Positions 1-10,577 of a stretch of DNA of 64,000 nt are shown here, piece by piece (within the stretch, counting starts at the first letter, position 1; every line of letters begins with the position of its first letter). Origin of the DNA: PALSA-600 sp037142875 (lineage in GTDB: Bacteria; Actinomycetota; Thermoleophilia; Gaiellales; Gaiellaceae); NCBI GenBank assembly GCA_037142875.1, contig JBAWZV010000008.1, positions 34,869 to 98,868 on the forward strand, written 5' to 3'. Below the pieces are notes generated by a model. That model was not told the origin of the DNA. It was given only the letters and a program-made list of their open reading frames with translations, and made no database searches. The position numbers were made by a program, and so were the translations under genes.

Positions 1-189
1 GGACGCGACCTCGGTTACGGAAGCCTCAGGAAACGCGGCGCGAACACGTTCGGCCGCCTCGCCGTAGGCGGCGAGCACAACGGAGGTATCGGTCTCGGCG
101 TCCTCAAACCCGTCGGGGGAAAGCTCGATGAACCGTGCGCGAAGCTCCTCGGCCGACTCAAGAGGCGCAGTGACAGCGGCGCGGATCAG
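1..189 (-). CDS. prmA: Ribosomal protein L11 methyltransferase, N-terminal part (runs off the window)
   Basis: An open minus-strand frame runs from the end of dnaJ to the window edge without a stop. It encodes about 63 residues of alternating acidic and hydrophobic segments (for example FIELSPDGFEDAE), which resemble the N-terminal substrate-recognition domain of PrmA. PrmA trimethylates ribosomal protein L11. The hrcA-dnaJ-prmA order is common in bacteria and supports the call. No ATG/GTG sits at the right place. A CTG at 189-187 forms a 4-base CTGA overlap with the dnaJ stop, so it is the likeliest start. The catalytic SAM-binding domain lies outside the window, so the identity rests on context plus a weak resemblance. 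Confidence 0.55.
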   Translation of the reverse strand, partial: MIRAAVTAPLESAEELRARFIELSPDGFEDAETDTSVVLAAYGEAAERVRAAFPEASVTEVAS

Positions 190-1295
190 CGGAACGCGCT
201 CTTGAGCTTGTCGAAGAAGCCCTCGTCGGCGCGATAGGTCTCCTCGTCGCTGCCCTTCTCGAACTCGTCGAGGAGCCGCCGCTGCTCATCTGAGAGCCGT
301 CGCGGAACGAGGACGTTCACGAGCACGCGGTGATCGCCGCGGCCGAAGCCCTGGAGGACGGGCATTCCGCGGCCGCGCAGCACCCGGACGTGGCCGGGCT
401 GCGTTCCCGCGTCGACCTCGATCTCGACGGGCCCGTCGAGGCTCTCGATCGAGACCGTCGCACCGAGCGAGGCCTGCACGATCGTCAGATCGAGCTGGGA
501 GAAGATGTCGTCGCCCTCGCGCACGAACCGCTCGTCGGGCGTCACGCGAACCTGCACGTAGACGTCGCCGGCCTGCCCGCCCGGAGCGCCCGAGTGGCCT
601 TCGCCCGAAATGCGGATCCGCTGACCGTCGTGGATCCCGGCCGGGATCTCGACCTCGAGCTTGCGCTCCTCGAGCGTGCGCCCGGCGCCGGCACAGGTGG
701 AGCAGTGGTGCTCGACGATGCGCCCTGAGCCCCCGCACTGGTTGCAGGCGGCGGTTCGGACGAACTCCCCGAAGACGCTGCGGGAGACCTGCTGGAGCCT
801 CCCAGCGCCGCCACAGCGGTCGCAGGTGTGGGTGGCCGTGCCCGGCTCGACACCGTCGCCGCCGCAGGTCTTGCACGGTACGGCGGTCTCGATCGGCACG
901 GTCACGGCGATACCGGTGGCCGCCCCGGTGAGGTCGATCCGGATCTCGGCCGCGACATCGCCACCTCGGGCCGCGCGGGCCGCGCCGCCGAAGAGATCGT
1001 CGCCGAAGAACGCGGAGAAAAGGTCGCCGAGGTTCCCGAGGTCGGAGTGCCTTGGTGTATAGCCGCCCGACTTCAGGCCGGCGTGGCCGTAGCGGTCGTA
1101 CAGCTGGCGCGTCTCGGCGTTCGTGAGCACCTCGTAGGCCTCCGAGATCTCACGGAAGCGCACCTCGGCGTCGGGCTCCTCGGAGACGTCCGGGTGGAGC
1201 TTGCGCGCGAGCTTGCGGAAGGCCTTCTTGATCTCCCCCTCGTCGGCCTCACGGCTGACCTCAAGGAGCTCGTAGTAGTCGTGCTGCGTCGTCAT
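186..1295 (-). CDS. dnaJ: Chaperone DnaJ (Hsp40)
   Basis: Co-chaperone that stimulates DnaK ATPase and hands over unfolded substrates. The 369-residue protein has an N-terminal J domain with the HPD tripeptide at residues 34-36. A short Gly/Phe-rich linker follows (residues about 75-110). Four CxxCxGxG-type zinc repeats come next (CKTCGGDG, CDRCGGAG, CNQCGGSG, CSTCAGAG), then the C-terminal substrate-binding domains. This is type I DnaJ architecture at typical length. The gene lies 30 bp downstream of hrcA on the same strand and abuts prmA, so it probably belongs to one heat-shock transcript. dnaK and grpE are not nearby, which suggests this is the second, HrcA-linked dnaJ often seen in actinobacteria. 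Confidence 0.97.
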   Translation of the reverse strand: MTTQHDYYELLEVSREADEGEIKKAFRKLARKLHPDVSEEPDAEVRFREISEAYEVLTNAETRQLYDRYGHAGLKSGGYTPRHSDLGNLGDLFSAFFGDDLFGGAARAARGGDVAAEIRIDLTGAATGIAVTVPIETAVPCKTCGGDGVEPGTATHTCDRCGGAGRLQQVSRSVFGEFVRTAACNQCGGSGRIVEHHCSTCAGAGRTLEERKLEVEIPAGIHDGQRIRISGEGHSGAPGGQAGDVYVQVRVTPDERFVREGDDIFSQLDLTIVQASLGATVSIESLDGPVEIEVDAGTQPGHVRVLRGRGMPVLQGFGRGDHRVLVNVLVPRRLSDEQRRLLDEFEKGSDEETYRADEGFFDKLKSAFR

Positions 1296-1325
1296 CGCGA
1301 GGTCAATGGTGCCAGTCAGCCTTCG

Positions 1326-2354
1326 TCAGTCGTCCTGGTAGACGTCTTCGACGAAGCGGGAGAGCTCATGGGCGGCCGAGCGAACCGTGTGAAGAGCCTT
1401 CTCGTAGTCCATCCGGAGCGGCCCGAGGAGGCTCACCGTGCCGAGCGGCTGGTTGACGTACCCGTAGGTCGCACCGACGAGGGCGAGGTCGTGTAGACCC
1501 GACGGCTGGAGGTCGTCGCCCACCCGCACAAACGGGCGGCGCAGGCCGAGCGACTCGCCGAGCACGTCGAGGAGCGCAGCTCGCTTCTCGAGCGCCTCGA
1601 TCAGACTCCGGTAGGCGCCGATCTCCTCGACGCGGAGATCGTCGAGCAGGCCGGCAGCTCCACCGACGAAGAGCTGGCGGTCGTCCTCGACCACGTCGAA
1701 CGTGCCGCGGATCGTTGCGAGGAACGCCCGCTCCGAGGCGCCGAGCCCCGGCTCGTCGAGCGCGCGGGCGAGATGCCGCGACCGCAGTCGGAGCCCGACC
1801 ACGCGCTCGCGCAGATACTCGGCGGCCCAGCCGACAAGCCCGGTGTCGACCGGCCCCGTAAACGCGTGACGTTGCTTTGCAACGGCCCCCGTCGACGTGA
1901 TCACAACGACAACGATCACGTTTGCCTGAAGCTGCAGCACGTCGACGTGATGGACAGTGGCCGTCTCGAGCGGCGGCGCGGAGACGAGCGCAAAGAGCCG
2001 GGTCACCTGGGAGAGCATCTCGGTCGTCACCTGGAGCGCCTCCTCGATCTCGGCGCGCGCGTTCTCGATCCCGAGTGGAAACTCGGCGGGCCGCGACTCG
2101 GGCCGTGCCAGTAGGCCGTCGACGTAGACGCGGTAGCCGGCCTCGGTCGGAACGCGCCCGGCGGAGGTGTGCGGGTGCGTGAGCAGGCCGAGGCGTTCGA
2201 GCTCGGCCAGCTCGGCACGAACGGTGGATGACGACACCTCGACGCCGGGTCGCTCCACGAGCGCCTTCGAACCCACCGGCTGCCCGGTGGCGACGTAGTC
2301 CTCGACGACGCGGCGGAGGATGTCGTGCTGCCTCTCGGACAGCTGCGCGCTCAT
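1326..2354 (-). CDS. hrcA: Heat-inducible transcription repressor HrcA
   Basis: Repressor of chaperone genes that normally binds CIRCE inverted repeats. The 342-residue protein begins with a winged-helix region (residues about 1-75: LSERQHDILRRVVEDYVATG, then the TSAGRVPTEAGYRVYVD signature). A GAF-like dimerisation domain follows and the C-terminus is typical (the YGYVNQPLGTVSLLGPLRMDY region). It stands directly upstream of dnaJ in the same orientation, the classic arrangement. I looked for a CIRCE repeat in the 43 bp between hemW and hrcA and upstream of the groES gene at 28.7 kb and saw none, so its operator must be elsewhere or diverged. Confidence 0.97.
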   Translation of the reverse strand: MSAQLSERQHDILRRVVEDYVATGQPVGSKALVERPGVEVSSSTVRAELAELERLGLLTHPHTSAGRVPTEAGYRVYVDGLLARPESRPAEFPLGIENARAEIEEALQVTTEMLSQVTRLFALVSAPPLETATVHHVDVLQLQANVIVVVVITSTGAVAKQRHAFTGPVDTGLVGWAAEYLRERVVGLRLRSRHLARALDEPGLGASERAFLATIRGTFDVVEDDRQLFVGGAAGLLDDLRVEEIGAYRSLIEALEKRAALLDVLGESLGLRRPFVRVGDDLQPSGLHDLALVGATYGYVNQPLGTVSLLGPLRMDYEKALHTVRSAAHELSRFVEDVYQDD

Positions 2355-2397
2355 CTCGCCCGCATCGTAGGCGACCGGCGGAGGCGCGCGGTGCGCG

Positions 2398-3515
2398 TCA
2401 GGCGAGGAGCGACGCGGTGACGGCGTCGCCGATCGACCGTCCTCGCGCCGTCAGCGAGATCCCGGCCGCGTCGCGTGCAACAAGGCCGCGCTCCTCCAGG
2501 CGGTGCAGCTCTGCGACATCGACGATGCGTTCGATCTCGTCCGTGGGGATCGGCTCGTCGAGCCGCAGGCCGAGCATCACCCGCTCGGTGTCGCGCATCT
2601 CGTTACTCAGCTCCTCGACCTCACGCGGTGGGCGCTCGCCGCCCGCGAGCGCCCGGACGTACCCGGCAAGCGAAGGGGCGTTGCGCCAGCGTCGGCCGTC
2701 GATCGTGCTGACCGCCCCGATCCCGACGCCGAGGTAGTCGCGCACCTGCCAGTACCCGAGGTTGTGGTGAGCCCTCAGGTCGCGCGTACGGGCGCCGTCC
2801 TGCTCGGGCGACCGGCAGAAGTTGGCCGTCTCGTACCAGCGAAACCCGGCGCCGGTGAGCGTCGAGACGACGATCTCGAAATACGTCTCCATCAACTCGT
2901 GCTGGCGTTCGAGCTCCTTGCCGTGCGCGTGCGTGAAACGCGTTCCGGGCTTCGCCTCGAGCTCGTAGGCCGAGAGGTGCTCCGGTACGAGCATGAGCGC
3001 CTGCGCGAGGTCGTCAAGGAGGTCGTCGCGGCTCTGTCCGGGGATGCCGTAGATCAGATCAAGCGAGATGTTGTCGAAGCCTGCGTCACGCAGGACGCGC
3101 ACGGCGTGCCGCACGTCGTCGGGCGTCGCGGTTCGGTCGAGCACCTCGAGCAGGCGGGGCTGGAACGTCTGGGCGCCGAGCGAGACGCGGTTGATCCCAC
3201 CCTCTCGCAGGAGCGCCGCCAGCTCGGGGGTGACGGTCTCCGGGTTGGCCTCGACCGTCACCTCCCGGGCGGGCGGAAGTGCTGCAAGCAGACGCTTGAG
3301 GGCGGCCGGCTCGGTGAATGTCGGCGTCCCGCCGCCGAGGAAGATCGTGTCGAGGTCGGGCGCGAGCGTGCCCCGCTCGAGCTCGAGCTCCGTGAGTAGC
3401 GCCTCGACGAACGGCCCGTGGTCGTCACGGCGGCCCACCGCGGTGACGAAGTCGCAGTAGCCGCAACGGTGAGCACAGAAAGGCACGTGCAGGTAGAGGT
3501 GCCGTGCGGTGCCGC

Positions 3516-3519
<4 letters not shown>
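2398..3519 (-). CDS. hemW: Radical SAM heme chaperone HemW (HemN-like)
   Basis: 373-residue radical SAM protein. The CxxxCxxC iron-sulfur motif lies in LHVPFCAHRCGYCDF near the N-terminus and is followed by Phe, not by the fourth Cys typical of true coproporphyrinogen dehydrogenase HemN. That favours HemW, the heme-trafficking chaperone. GGGTPT (residues about 62-67) and the SLGAQTF region fit the radical SAM core, and the C-terminal HemN domain is present. Its start overlaps the lepA stop by 4 bp (3516-3519), so the two are translationally coupled, an arrangement seen in many Gram-positive genomes. Older annotations call this hemN. Confidence 0.92.
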
Positions 3520-5360
<1,841 letters not shown>

Positions 5361-5387
5361 CCGCGGCCTTGCGGTCGGTGCCCTAGG

Positions 5388-5807
5388 TCAGGCGGAGGCT
5401 TTGAGCAGCGCGGACTGCAGCGAGAGCCGGAACGCGTCGCTCGTGTTGGTCGCGCCGGAGACGAGCTGGATGTTCGCACTCTGCGCTGCCAGAAACTCCT
5501 GCCGAAGCTGCGGGAGCGACTGCGACATGATGTATTGCGAACGGCTCGTGTGGTACGAGTAGCTCCCGCCGAGGTCGGTGAAGTGGCGGGATACAACCGT
5601 CTTGCCGCCGACGGTGGTCGTCGTCGTCGCGACGGTCAAGATCACCTGGACGGCACCCCAGCGGTCGGCCTCGTAGCTCGCACCGCCGACCTTCTTGGTC
5701 ACGACCTTCTTCGTCGTCTTCTGCGTCGTCTGAGCTGCGGCGACGCCGTTTGCAACCGGCAGGGCGAGCGTCAGAGTGGTCAGAAGGATCGTGATCGGCT
5801 TTCGCAT
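5388..5807 (-). CDS. Secreted FMN-binding domain protein (NqrC/RnfG-like)
   Basis: 139 residues with an N-terminal signal peptide (hydrophobic residues about 6-25, Ala-rich cleavage region). A Thr/Lys-rich linker follows, then an FMN-binding domain. SGAT at 117-120, in VSGATNTSDAF, matches the motif in which a Thr hydroxyl is covalently linked to FMN by the flavin transferase ApbE. Such single-domain extracellular flavoproteins serve as electron shuttles in cell-envelope redox chains. No ApbE or ferric-reductase-like membrane partner lies in this window, so its electron donor is unknown. The gene is on the lepA strand and could be cotranscribed with it. Domain call is good; function is inferred. 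Confidence 0.8.
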   Translation of the reverse strand: MRKPITILLTTLTLALPVANGVAAAQTTQKTTKKVVTKKVGGASYEADRWGAVQVILTVATTTTTVGGKTVVSRHFTDLGGSYSYHTSRSQYIMSQSLPQLRQEFLAAQSANIQLVSGATNTSDAFRLSLQSALLKASA

Positions 5808-6050
5808 CGTGTTCGGAGTGTGCGGACGCGAGATGAACGGACGATTAGAACGAGGTCGCCGATCATGAAACGTTCCTTAGAAAGTTGGGCGGCGCGTTCA
5901 CCTGTTGCAGCTGCGGCAGCGCCGCCGAACGGACGTGACGATGATCGAGGCATTGGCTCGAATGCGAAAGACTCTCGAACCGATTGGGATTCTCTCGTAC
6001 TCACGCGGCGTAAGCGCCTCCCCGTCGCATGCGGGTTTTCCGGTGCGGTT
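5808..6050. other. Intergenic region, no gene recognised
   Basis: 243 bp between the FMN-binding protein gene and murJ, both on the minus strand. It is less GC-rich than its surroundings (several AT-rich stretches near 5855-5885 and 5965-6000), as expected of a promoter or terminator region. I see no convincing coding frame, tRNA or U-tailed hairpin. Confidence 0.5.
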
Positions 6051-7787
6051 TCAGCCGCGCGCGAGGCGGCGGCGGAGGGAGAGGAGCACGTCGATCTCCC
6101 GCACGCGAAGCCTCCGGCATGCCGCCACGTAGACCGCCCCGGCCGCCGCGAGCGCGACCCCGAGCGACGCTGCCTGCCCGAGGAACGATCGGCCGACGAT
6201 CGAGTCAAGCGGAGCCCAGATCGCGTACGCCGTCCCCGCGACGGCCACTGAAGCGCCGGCGATCCGGGCTGTGGCCGCTGCTGTCTGCGCGCCGTCAATT
6301 CCGCCGATTCGTCGTCGCATGAGCACGAGCAGGGCTGCCGTACCGGCGATGTTCACGACCGCGGTCGAGAGCGGAATCCCCCACGTCCCGAGGCGGTAGA
6401 AGACCAGGTCGAGCACAGCGTTCAGGAAGAGGTTCGCGAGCGCGACGGCGGTCGGGAGCCAGTTTGACTGGAGGCTGAAGAACGCGCGGTTCAGCAACAG
6501 CATCGCGCCGTTGAAGACGAGCCCGGCGCTGAACGCGGCGAGGCAGGCCGCGACGACGGGCGTCTGCGCGGGGTGGAACGCGCCGCGCTGGTAGAGAAGG
6601 CGCACGATCGGATCCGCGAGCACCGCGCTGACGGCGGCCGCAGGGATGAGCAGGAACGCGATCTGGCGCAGCCCCCGCCCGACGGTCTCGCGGAAGCCAT
6701 CTAGGTCGCCGCGGGCGGCGAGCCGTGAGAGCGACGGGAAGAGCACGGTCGCGATCGCAACCGAGAACATCCCCTGCGGGAGCATGTAGATCAGGAACGC
6801 CTTCTGGATCGCCGTCGGCGCGAGATCGCCGTCGATCAGGCGTGAGGCAAAGAACGTGTCGATCACCGCGTTCACGTTGATCAGGCCAAGCCCGAGGGTG
6901 ACCGGAATCATCAGCTTGAAGGTGCGCTTGACGTACGGGTCACGCCAGTCGAGCACGATCCGGAGACGTTCCTCGCCCCTGTCGAGGCCACGCAGCCATG
7001 GCATCGGCAGGAACACCTGGATCACCGTTGCAGCGAGGATCGCGAACGCGTAGACGTAGAGCTTGTCGCTTGAGGTTCCCGCCTGCGGGACGCCGATCAC
7101 GAGTCCCGCGATGATCGCGAGGTTCCAGAAGACCGGTGAGAGCGCAGGGACGGTGAAGTGGTCGTAGGTGTTGAGGATTCCGACGACGATGCCCGAGACG
7201 CCGAGCAGCGCGACGATCGGGAACAGCACGCGCGAGAGCCCGGTTGCGAGGGAGCTGTCGTGGCCGGGGTTCCCGAAGAGGCCGATGAGCCACGGGGCGA
7301 CGAGCACGTAGAGGGCCGTCAACGCCGTCAGCCCGAGCAGCATCAGCCAGAAAAGGCTCGATGCGACGCGCCACGCGCGCTTGCGGTCGCCCTTCTCGAT
7401 CAGATCGCTGAAGACCGGCACGAACGCGGATGAAAGCGCCGCATCGGCGACGAGCGCCCGAACGAGGTTCGGGATCTGGAACGCAACGGTGAACGCGTTG
7501 ATCCGGCCGGCAGCACCGAAGTAGTACGAGGCGACCATCTCGCGGATGAGCCCGAGCACGCGCGAGAGTGCGGTAGCGGCCGAGAAGATCGCGGTCGAGA
7601 CGGCGAGGCGCCGCGGCTGGCCGTACTCGCGAACCGAGACGGCCTCGACGGTCGGCTCGTCGGCCGAGTCGGTGGCTGGTCGCCGCGCGACCGTCTCACC
7701 CGGGCGCCCGCGGCCCTCGGCGCGGCGACGCCCGTTCCGTGCGGCGAGCCGGGCCTCGCGCTCGCGGGCTGCCTGATCGTCGTCCAC
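6051..7787 (-). CDS. murJ: Lipid II flippase MurJ (MviN)
   Basis: Multi-pass membrane protein of the MOP superfamily that flips lipid II for peptidoglycan synthesis. The core begins with the MurJ signature ATALSRVLGLIREMVASYYF, continues through about 14 hydrophobic helices and ends with an Arg-rich cytoplasmic tail. The chosen GTG start at 7787 gives 578 residues. An upstream start at 7862 would run into the rpsT promoter region. A basic, low-complexity N-terminal extension of about 55 residues (NGRRRAEGRGRPGE) precedes the first helix, longer than in E. coli MurJ. Conserved Arg residues typical of the central cavity are present in the first helices. Divergent from rpsT. Confidence 0.93.
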   Translation of the reverse strand: MDDDQAAREREARLAARNGRRRAEGRGRPGETVARRPATDSADEPTVEAVSVREYGQPRRLAVSTAIFSAATALSRVLGLIREMVASYYFGAAGRINAFTVAFQIPNLVRALVADAALSSAFVPVFSDLIEKGDRKRAWRVASSLFWLMLLGLTALTALYVLVAPWLIGLFGNPGHDSSLATGLSRVLFPIVALLGVSGIVVGILNTYDHFTVPALSPVFWNLAIIAGLVIGVPQAGTSSDKLYVYAFAILAATVIQVFLPMPWLRGLDRGEERLRIVLDWRDPYVKRTFKLMIPVTLGLGLINVNAVIDTFFASRLIDGDLAPTAIQKAFLIYMLPQGMFSVAIATVLFPSLSRLAARGDLDGFRETVGRGLRQIAFLLIPAAAVSAVLADPIVRLLYQRGAFHPAQTPVVAACLAAFSAGLVFNGAMLLLNRAFFSLQSNWLPTAVALANLFLNAVLDLVFYRLGTWGIPLSTAVVNIAGTAALLVLMRRRIGGIDGAQTAAATARIAGASVAVAGTAYAIWAPLDSIVGRSFLGQAASLGVALAAAGAVYVAACRRLRVREIDVLLSLRRRLARG

Positions 7788-7870
7788 CGGTGGAGCATAG
7801 GGAGGAAGGGCGTCGGCGCGGCTCGCGCATGCTAGGATCGTCCGGCCTGGAAGTACGGGCACATCTCACC

Positions 7871-8134
7871 ATGGCAAACATCAAGCAGCAGAAGAAGCGC
7901 ATCCGGACGGCCGCTGAAGAGCGGATCGAGAACCTGCGCTATCGCTCGACCATCAAGACGCTCACCAAGCGGCTTCAGACCGCAGTTGATGAGGGCGACG
8001 CCGACGCGGTCGCAAGCGAGCATCGCTCACTTGCCCAGTTGATCGACCGCGCCGTCACACGCGGTGCGCTGCATCGCAACACGGCTGCCCGCAAGAAGTC
8101 GCAGGCCGCTCGTCTCGCCTCCACCAAGGCCTAG
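7871..8134 (+). CDS. rpsT: 30S ribosomal protein S20
   Basis: 87-residue basic, helical protein starting MANIKQQKKRIRTAAEERIE and rich in Lys/Arg. It ends NTAARKKSQAARLASTKA, as S20 does. It binds 16S rRNA in the small subunit body. It is the only plus-strand gene in this first 13 kb, sits divergently from murJ and convergently with holA, and S20 next to holA is a widespread arrangement. A plausible -10 element TAGGAT lies at 7833-7838, with no good -35. The Shine-Dalgarno sequence is weak (GGAAG, about 16 bases upstream). Confidence 0.98.
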   Translation: MANIKQQKKRIRTAAEERIENLRYRSTIKTLTKRLQTAVDEGDADAVASEHRSLAQLIDRAVTRGALHRNTAARKKSQAARLASTKA

Positions 8135-8172
8135 TCGGCCCCACGCCTCGTCGGCGCTCGCGCGCTGCAGGC

Positions 8173-9153
8173 TCAGGCTCGTGCCGTCGCGCGCGGCCGG
8201 GTGATGTCGATCAGCGCGCGTTCCAGCTCGAGGTCGTTTGGCAGGCGCGAGCCGCCCTTCAGCGCGAAGTCGAGGCGCGACAGCCTCACGGTGACGTCAC
8301 GGAGCTCGTCGATGCTGTAGTTGCGTGACTGCGCGTAGAGCTTCCCCGTGTAGTACGGGTGCTGCTTGAGCTGCGACGCGGCGTCCTTGGCCGACACGCC
8401 TTTCGCCTCGAGAGCCTGGCACGTTCGGATGCGAGCGACGTGGCTTGTGAGGATGCCGACGATCTTCGGGATCGTCTTCGAGCGGGGATCCCCCGTGCGT
8501 TCGAGCAGCGCCTCGGAGGCCCGCAGCACCGCGTGGATGTCGCGAGCGCCCCAGGCGTCGGTGAGTGCGAAGTTGGTCGTGCCGGCGCGTGCTGGAACTA
8601 GGAGCTCGACGTCGTGCGCGGTGATCCGCTGGCCTGCAGCCCACGTTGCGAGCTTGTCGATCTCGGCCGAGAGCTCGTAGAGGTCTTCGCCGAGCAGCTC
8701 GATCAGGGCGCGACACGCCTCGGACTCGGCAGTCGTGCCCTGGAGCTGGAACTGCTCCGAGATCCACTTCTGAAGCCCCTTCTGCGGAACGTCCCAGAGG
8801 AGCAGCTCGCCCTTCCCTGCGACGGCCTTGGCGAGCGGTGCGTCCTTCTTCATCTCGTCGCCGACCAGGGCAAGCGTGGTCGCCGGTGCGGGAGCCTTGA
8901 GGTAGACCGCGATCGCCTTGGCGTCGTCGGCCTTCCAGCGTTCGACGCCGTCGATCACGATCAGGCGTCCGTCGGTTGCGAAGAGGCCGAGGGCGTTGCA
9001 GGCCGCCACGACGTCCTCGCCGGAGAGGTCGGCTGCGGCGTGGCTCTCGACAGCGTCGAAGGCGAAGCGGTTACGGAGCCGATCGATGGCACGGTCGATC
9101 TTGGGCCGGTCGGTGCCGGCGAGGAGGTACACCGGTTTCAGCTCGTCCGCCAT
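8173..9153 (-). CDS. holA: DNA polymerase III subunit delta
   Basis: 326-residue clamp-loader subunit that opens the beta sliding clamp. The N-terminal AAA+-like fold (KPVYLLAGTDRPKIDRAIDRL) lacks a true Walker A, as expected for delta. The middle and C-terminal helical regions (LIELLGEDLYELSAEIDKLA and YYTGKLYAQSRNYSIDELRD) are the HolA signature. The ATG at 9153 is preferred over an upstream TTG at 9162. The gene overlaps the comEC 3' end by 16 bp and is the last gene of the comEA-comEC-holA unit, a very common order in bacteria. Confidence 0.95.
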   Translation of the reverse strand: MADELKPVYLLAGTDRPKIDRAIDRLRNRFAFDAVESHAAADLSGEDVVAACNALGLFATDGRLIVIDGVERWKADDAKAIAVYLKAPAPATTLALVGDEMKKDAPLAKAVAGKGELLLWDVPQKGLQKWISEQFQLQGTTAESEACRALIELLGEDLYELSAEIDKLATWAAGQRITAHDVELLVPARAGTTNFALTDAWGARDIHAVLRASEALLERTGDPRSKTIPKIVGILTSHVARIRTCQALEAKGVSAKDAASQLKQHPYYTGKLYAQSRNYSIDELRDVTVRLSRLDFALKGGSRLPNDLELERALIDITRPRATARA

Positions 9154-10577
9154 CGCCGCCAAGCATAGGCCGTGAGGAGGAGGACGCCCTCCACCCCTGC
9201 GAGCGCGCGCGTTGTCGCGATCGAGGCGAACGGCAGCGAGCCGATGACACGCGCGCAGAGCGCGATGTACTCGGCGACCCCGCCATTGAGCCAGGCGACG
9301 AACGTCGCGGCGGCAGGCGAGATCGGGTCGAGCGCGGCCGTCAGAAATGCGAGCCCGAGCAGCACCGGCATCGCCGGCTCGGCGAGCGCGTTCGCCGGCA
9401 CGCCAAGGAGCGGCAGGTACCCGAACTGCAGCCAGACGATCGGGGCGGTCACGAGCCCACAGCCGGCCGAGACGGCAACCCCTAGGCGCAACGATCTCGG
9501 AAGCGGCACGGGCGCAAGTCCTGACTCGAGCCGCGGCACGACGGTGAAGATCGCGGCGACCGCGGCAAATGAGAGCTGGAAGCCGGGGTCATACACGGTG
9601 TACGGGTTCCAGGCGAGCAGCACGGTCGCGGCGACGATCAGGGCATACCAGGCGTCGCGCAGCCGGCCGGTCAGCCAGGCAAGCGAGGTGAGCGCTCCGG
9701 CGACGCCCGCCCGGATCACCGACGGCTGCGGTCCAACCGCGAGCACGTACCCGAGGATCCCGGCAAGAGCTGCGACCTCGCCGGCGATGCGGCCGAGCCC
9801 GGTGAGCCAGGCTAGGAGCAGCGCGCCGCCCGCGAGCAGCACGACGTTCTGGCCGGAGACAGCCAGCAGGTGGTAGAGCCCGGAGGCCTGAAAGTCATCT
9901 CGTAGCGCTGTCGGTATGGCCGCGTCGTCTCCGAGCACGATCCCTTCGAGCACCGCTCGCCGCTCGCCGCCGAGTCCAGGGGCGATCGACCCGGCGAGGC
10001 CGCGGTGGAGGTGGTCAGCGAACCCGCCAAGCCCGCCGCGTTGCCCAACCTGGTGCCAGGTCTCGACCCGGAGCACCACGTGGACGCCGTGGCGACGCAG
10101 CCACGTTCGCTCGTCGAACCCCCGCAGCGGCCCGTTCGGCTCGGTGACGATGGCCAGCCCCTCGATCACCGCACCGAGCGGCGGTGCGCGCCCAGGCGGC
10201 AGCTCGAGCGCAACCGGCTCGCGGCTTCGCTCGCCTCCTATCGTCTCGGCCTCCCCGCGTGCGGTGATGCCGTAACGGCCTATCTTTGGCGCCGCCGTCA
10301 CCGTCGCGGTCACCTGCCCGGCGTGTCCGACCCAGCTTGCGAGCGGGCTTCGGTCGAGCGCGGCGAGGCGCGCTCCTCCCCACCACCACCCGACCGACGC
10401 GAGTAGCGCAACGCCGAGCAGGAACCGCTTGGTTCCCTCCTCCGCGACCACGGCGGCCACCGCAAACACGGCCGTCGCCGCCAACGCGACAGCCCCAGGG
10501 CGACCAACGTTGGCGAGCGCGATCCCAACACACAGGGCGGACGCCAGAAGATGAGCGGGACGCTGCGGGAGCCTCAC
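9138..10577 (-). CDS. comEC: ComEC/Rec2-type DNA-uptake channel, short form without nuclease domain
   Basis: 479 residues. The N-terminal DUF4131/OB-like segment (residues about 25-190) is followed by the competence domain with multiple membrane helices. That domain includes the signature LLAVSGQNVVLLAGGALLLA and PSVIRAGVAGALTSLAWLTG. ComEC forms the inner-membrane channel for single-stranded DNA. Canonical ComEC is about 700-800 residues with a C-terminal metallo-beta-lactamase-like domain. Here the protein stops just after the last helix and that domain is absent. The stop overlaps holA, so I see no sign of a frameshift continuing into it. It overlaps comEA by 4 bp. Confidence 0.92.
   Translation of the reverse strand: MRLPQRPAHLLASALCVGIALANVGRPGAVALAATAVFAVAAVVAEEGTKRFLLGVALLASVGWWWGGARLAALDRSPLASWVGHAGQVTATVTAAPKIGRYGITARGEAETIGGERSREPVALELPPGRAPPLGAVIEGLAIVTEPNGPLRGFDERTWLRRHGVHVVLRVETWHQVGQRGGLGGFADHLHRGLAGSIAPGLGGERRAVLEGIVLGDDAAIPTALRDDFQASGLYHLLAVSGQNVVLLAGGALLLAWLTGLGRIAGEVAALAGILGYVLAVGPQPSVIRAGVAGALTSLAWLTGRLRDAWYALIVAATVLLAWNPYTVYDPGFQLSFAAVAAIFTVVPRLESGLAPVPLPRSLRLGVAVSAGCGLVTAPIVWLQFGYLPLLGVPANALAEPAMPVLLGLAFLTAALDPISPAAATFVAWLNGGVAEYIALCARVIGSLPFASIATTRALAGVEGVLLLTAYAWRRWRTS

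Noticed and set aside
2355..2397. CIRCE operator upstream of hrcA (and upstream of groES at 28698-28728)
   Set aside because: I looked for TTAGCACTC-N9-GAGTGCTAA and found nothing close in either gap.
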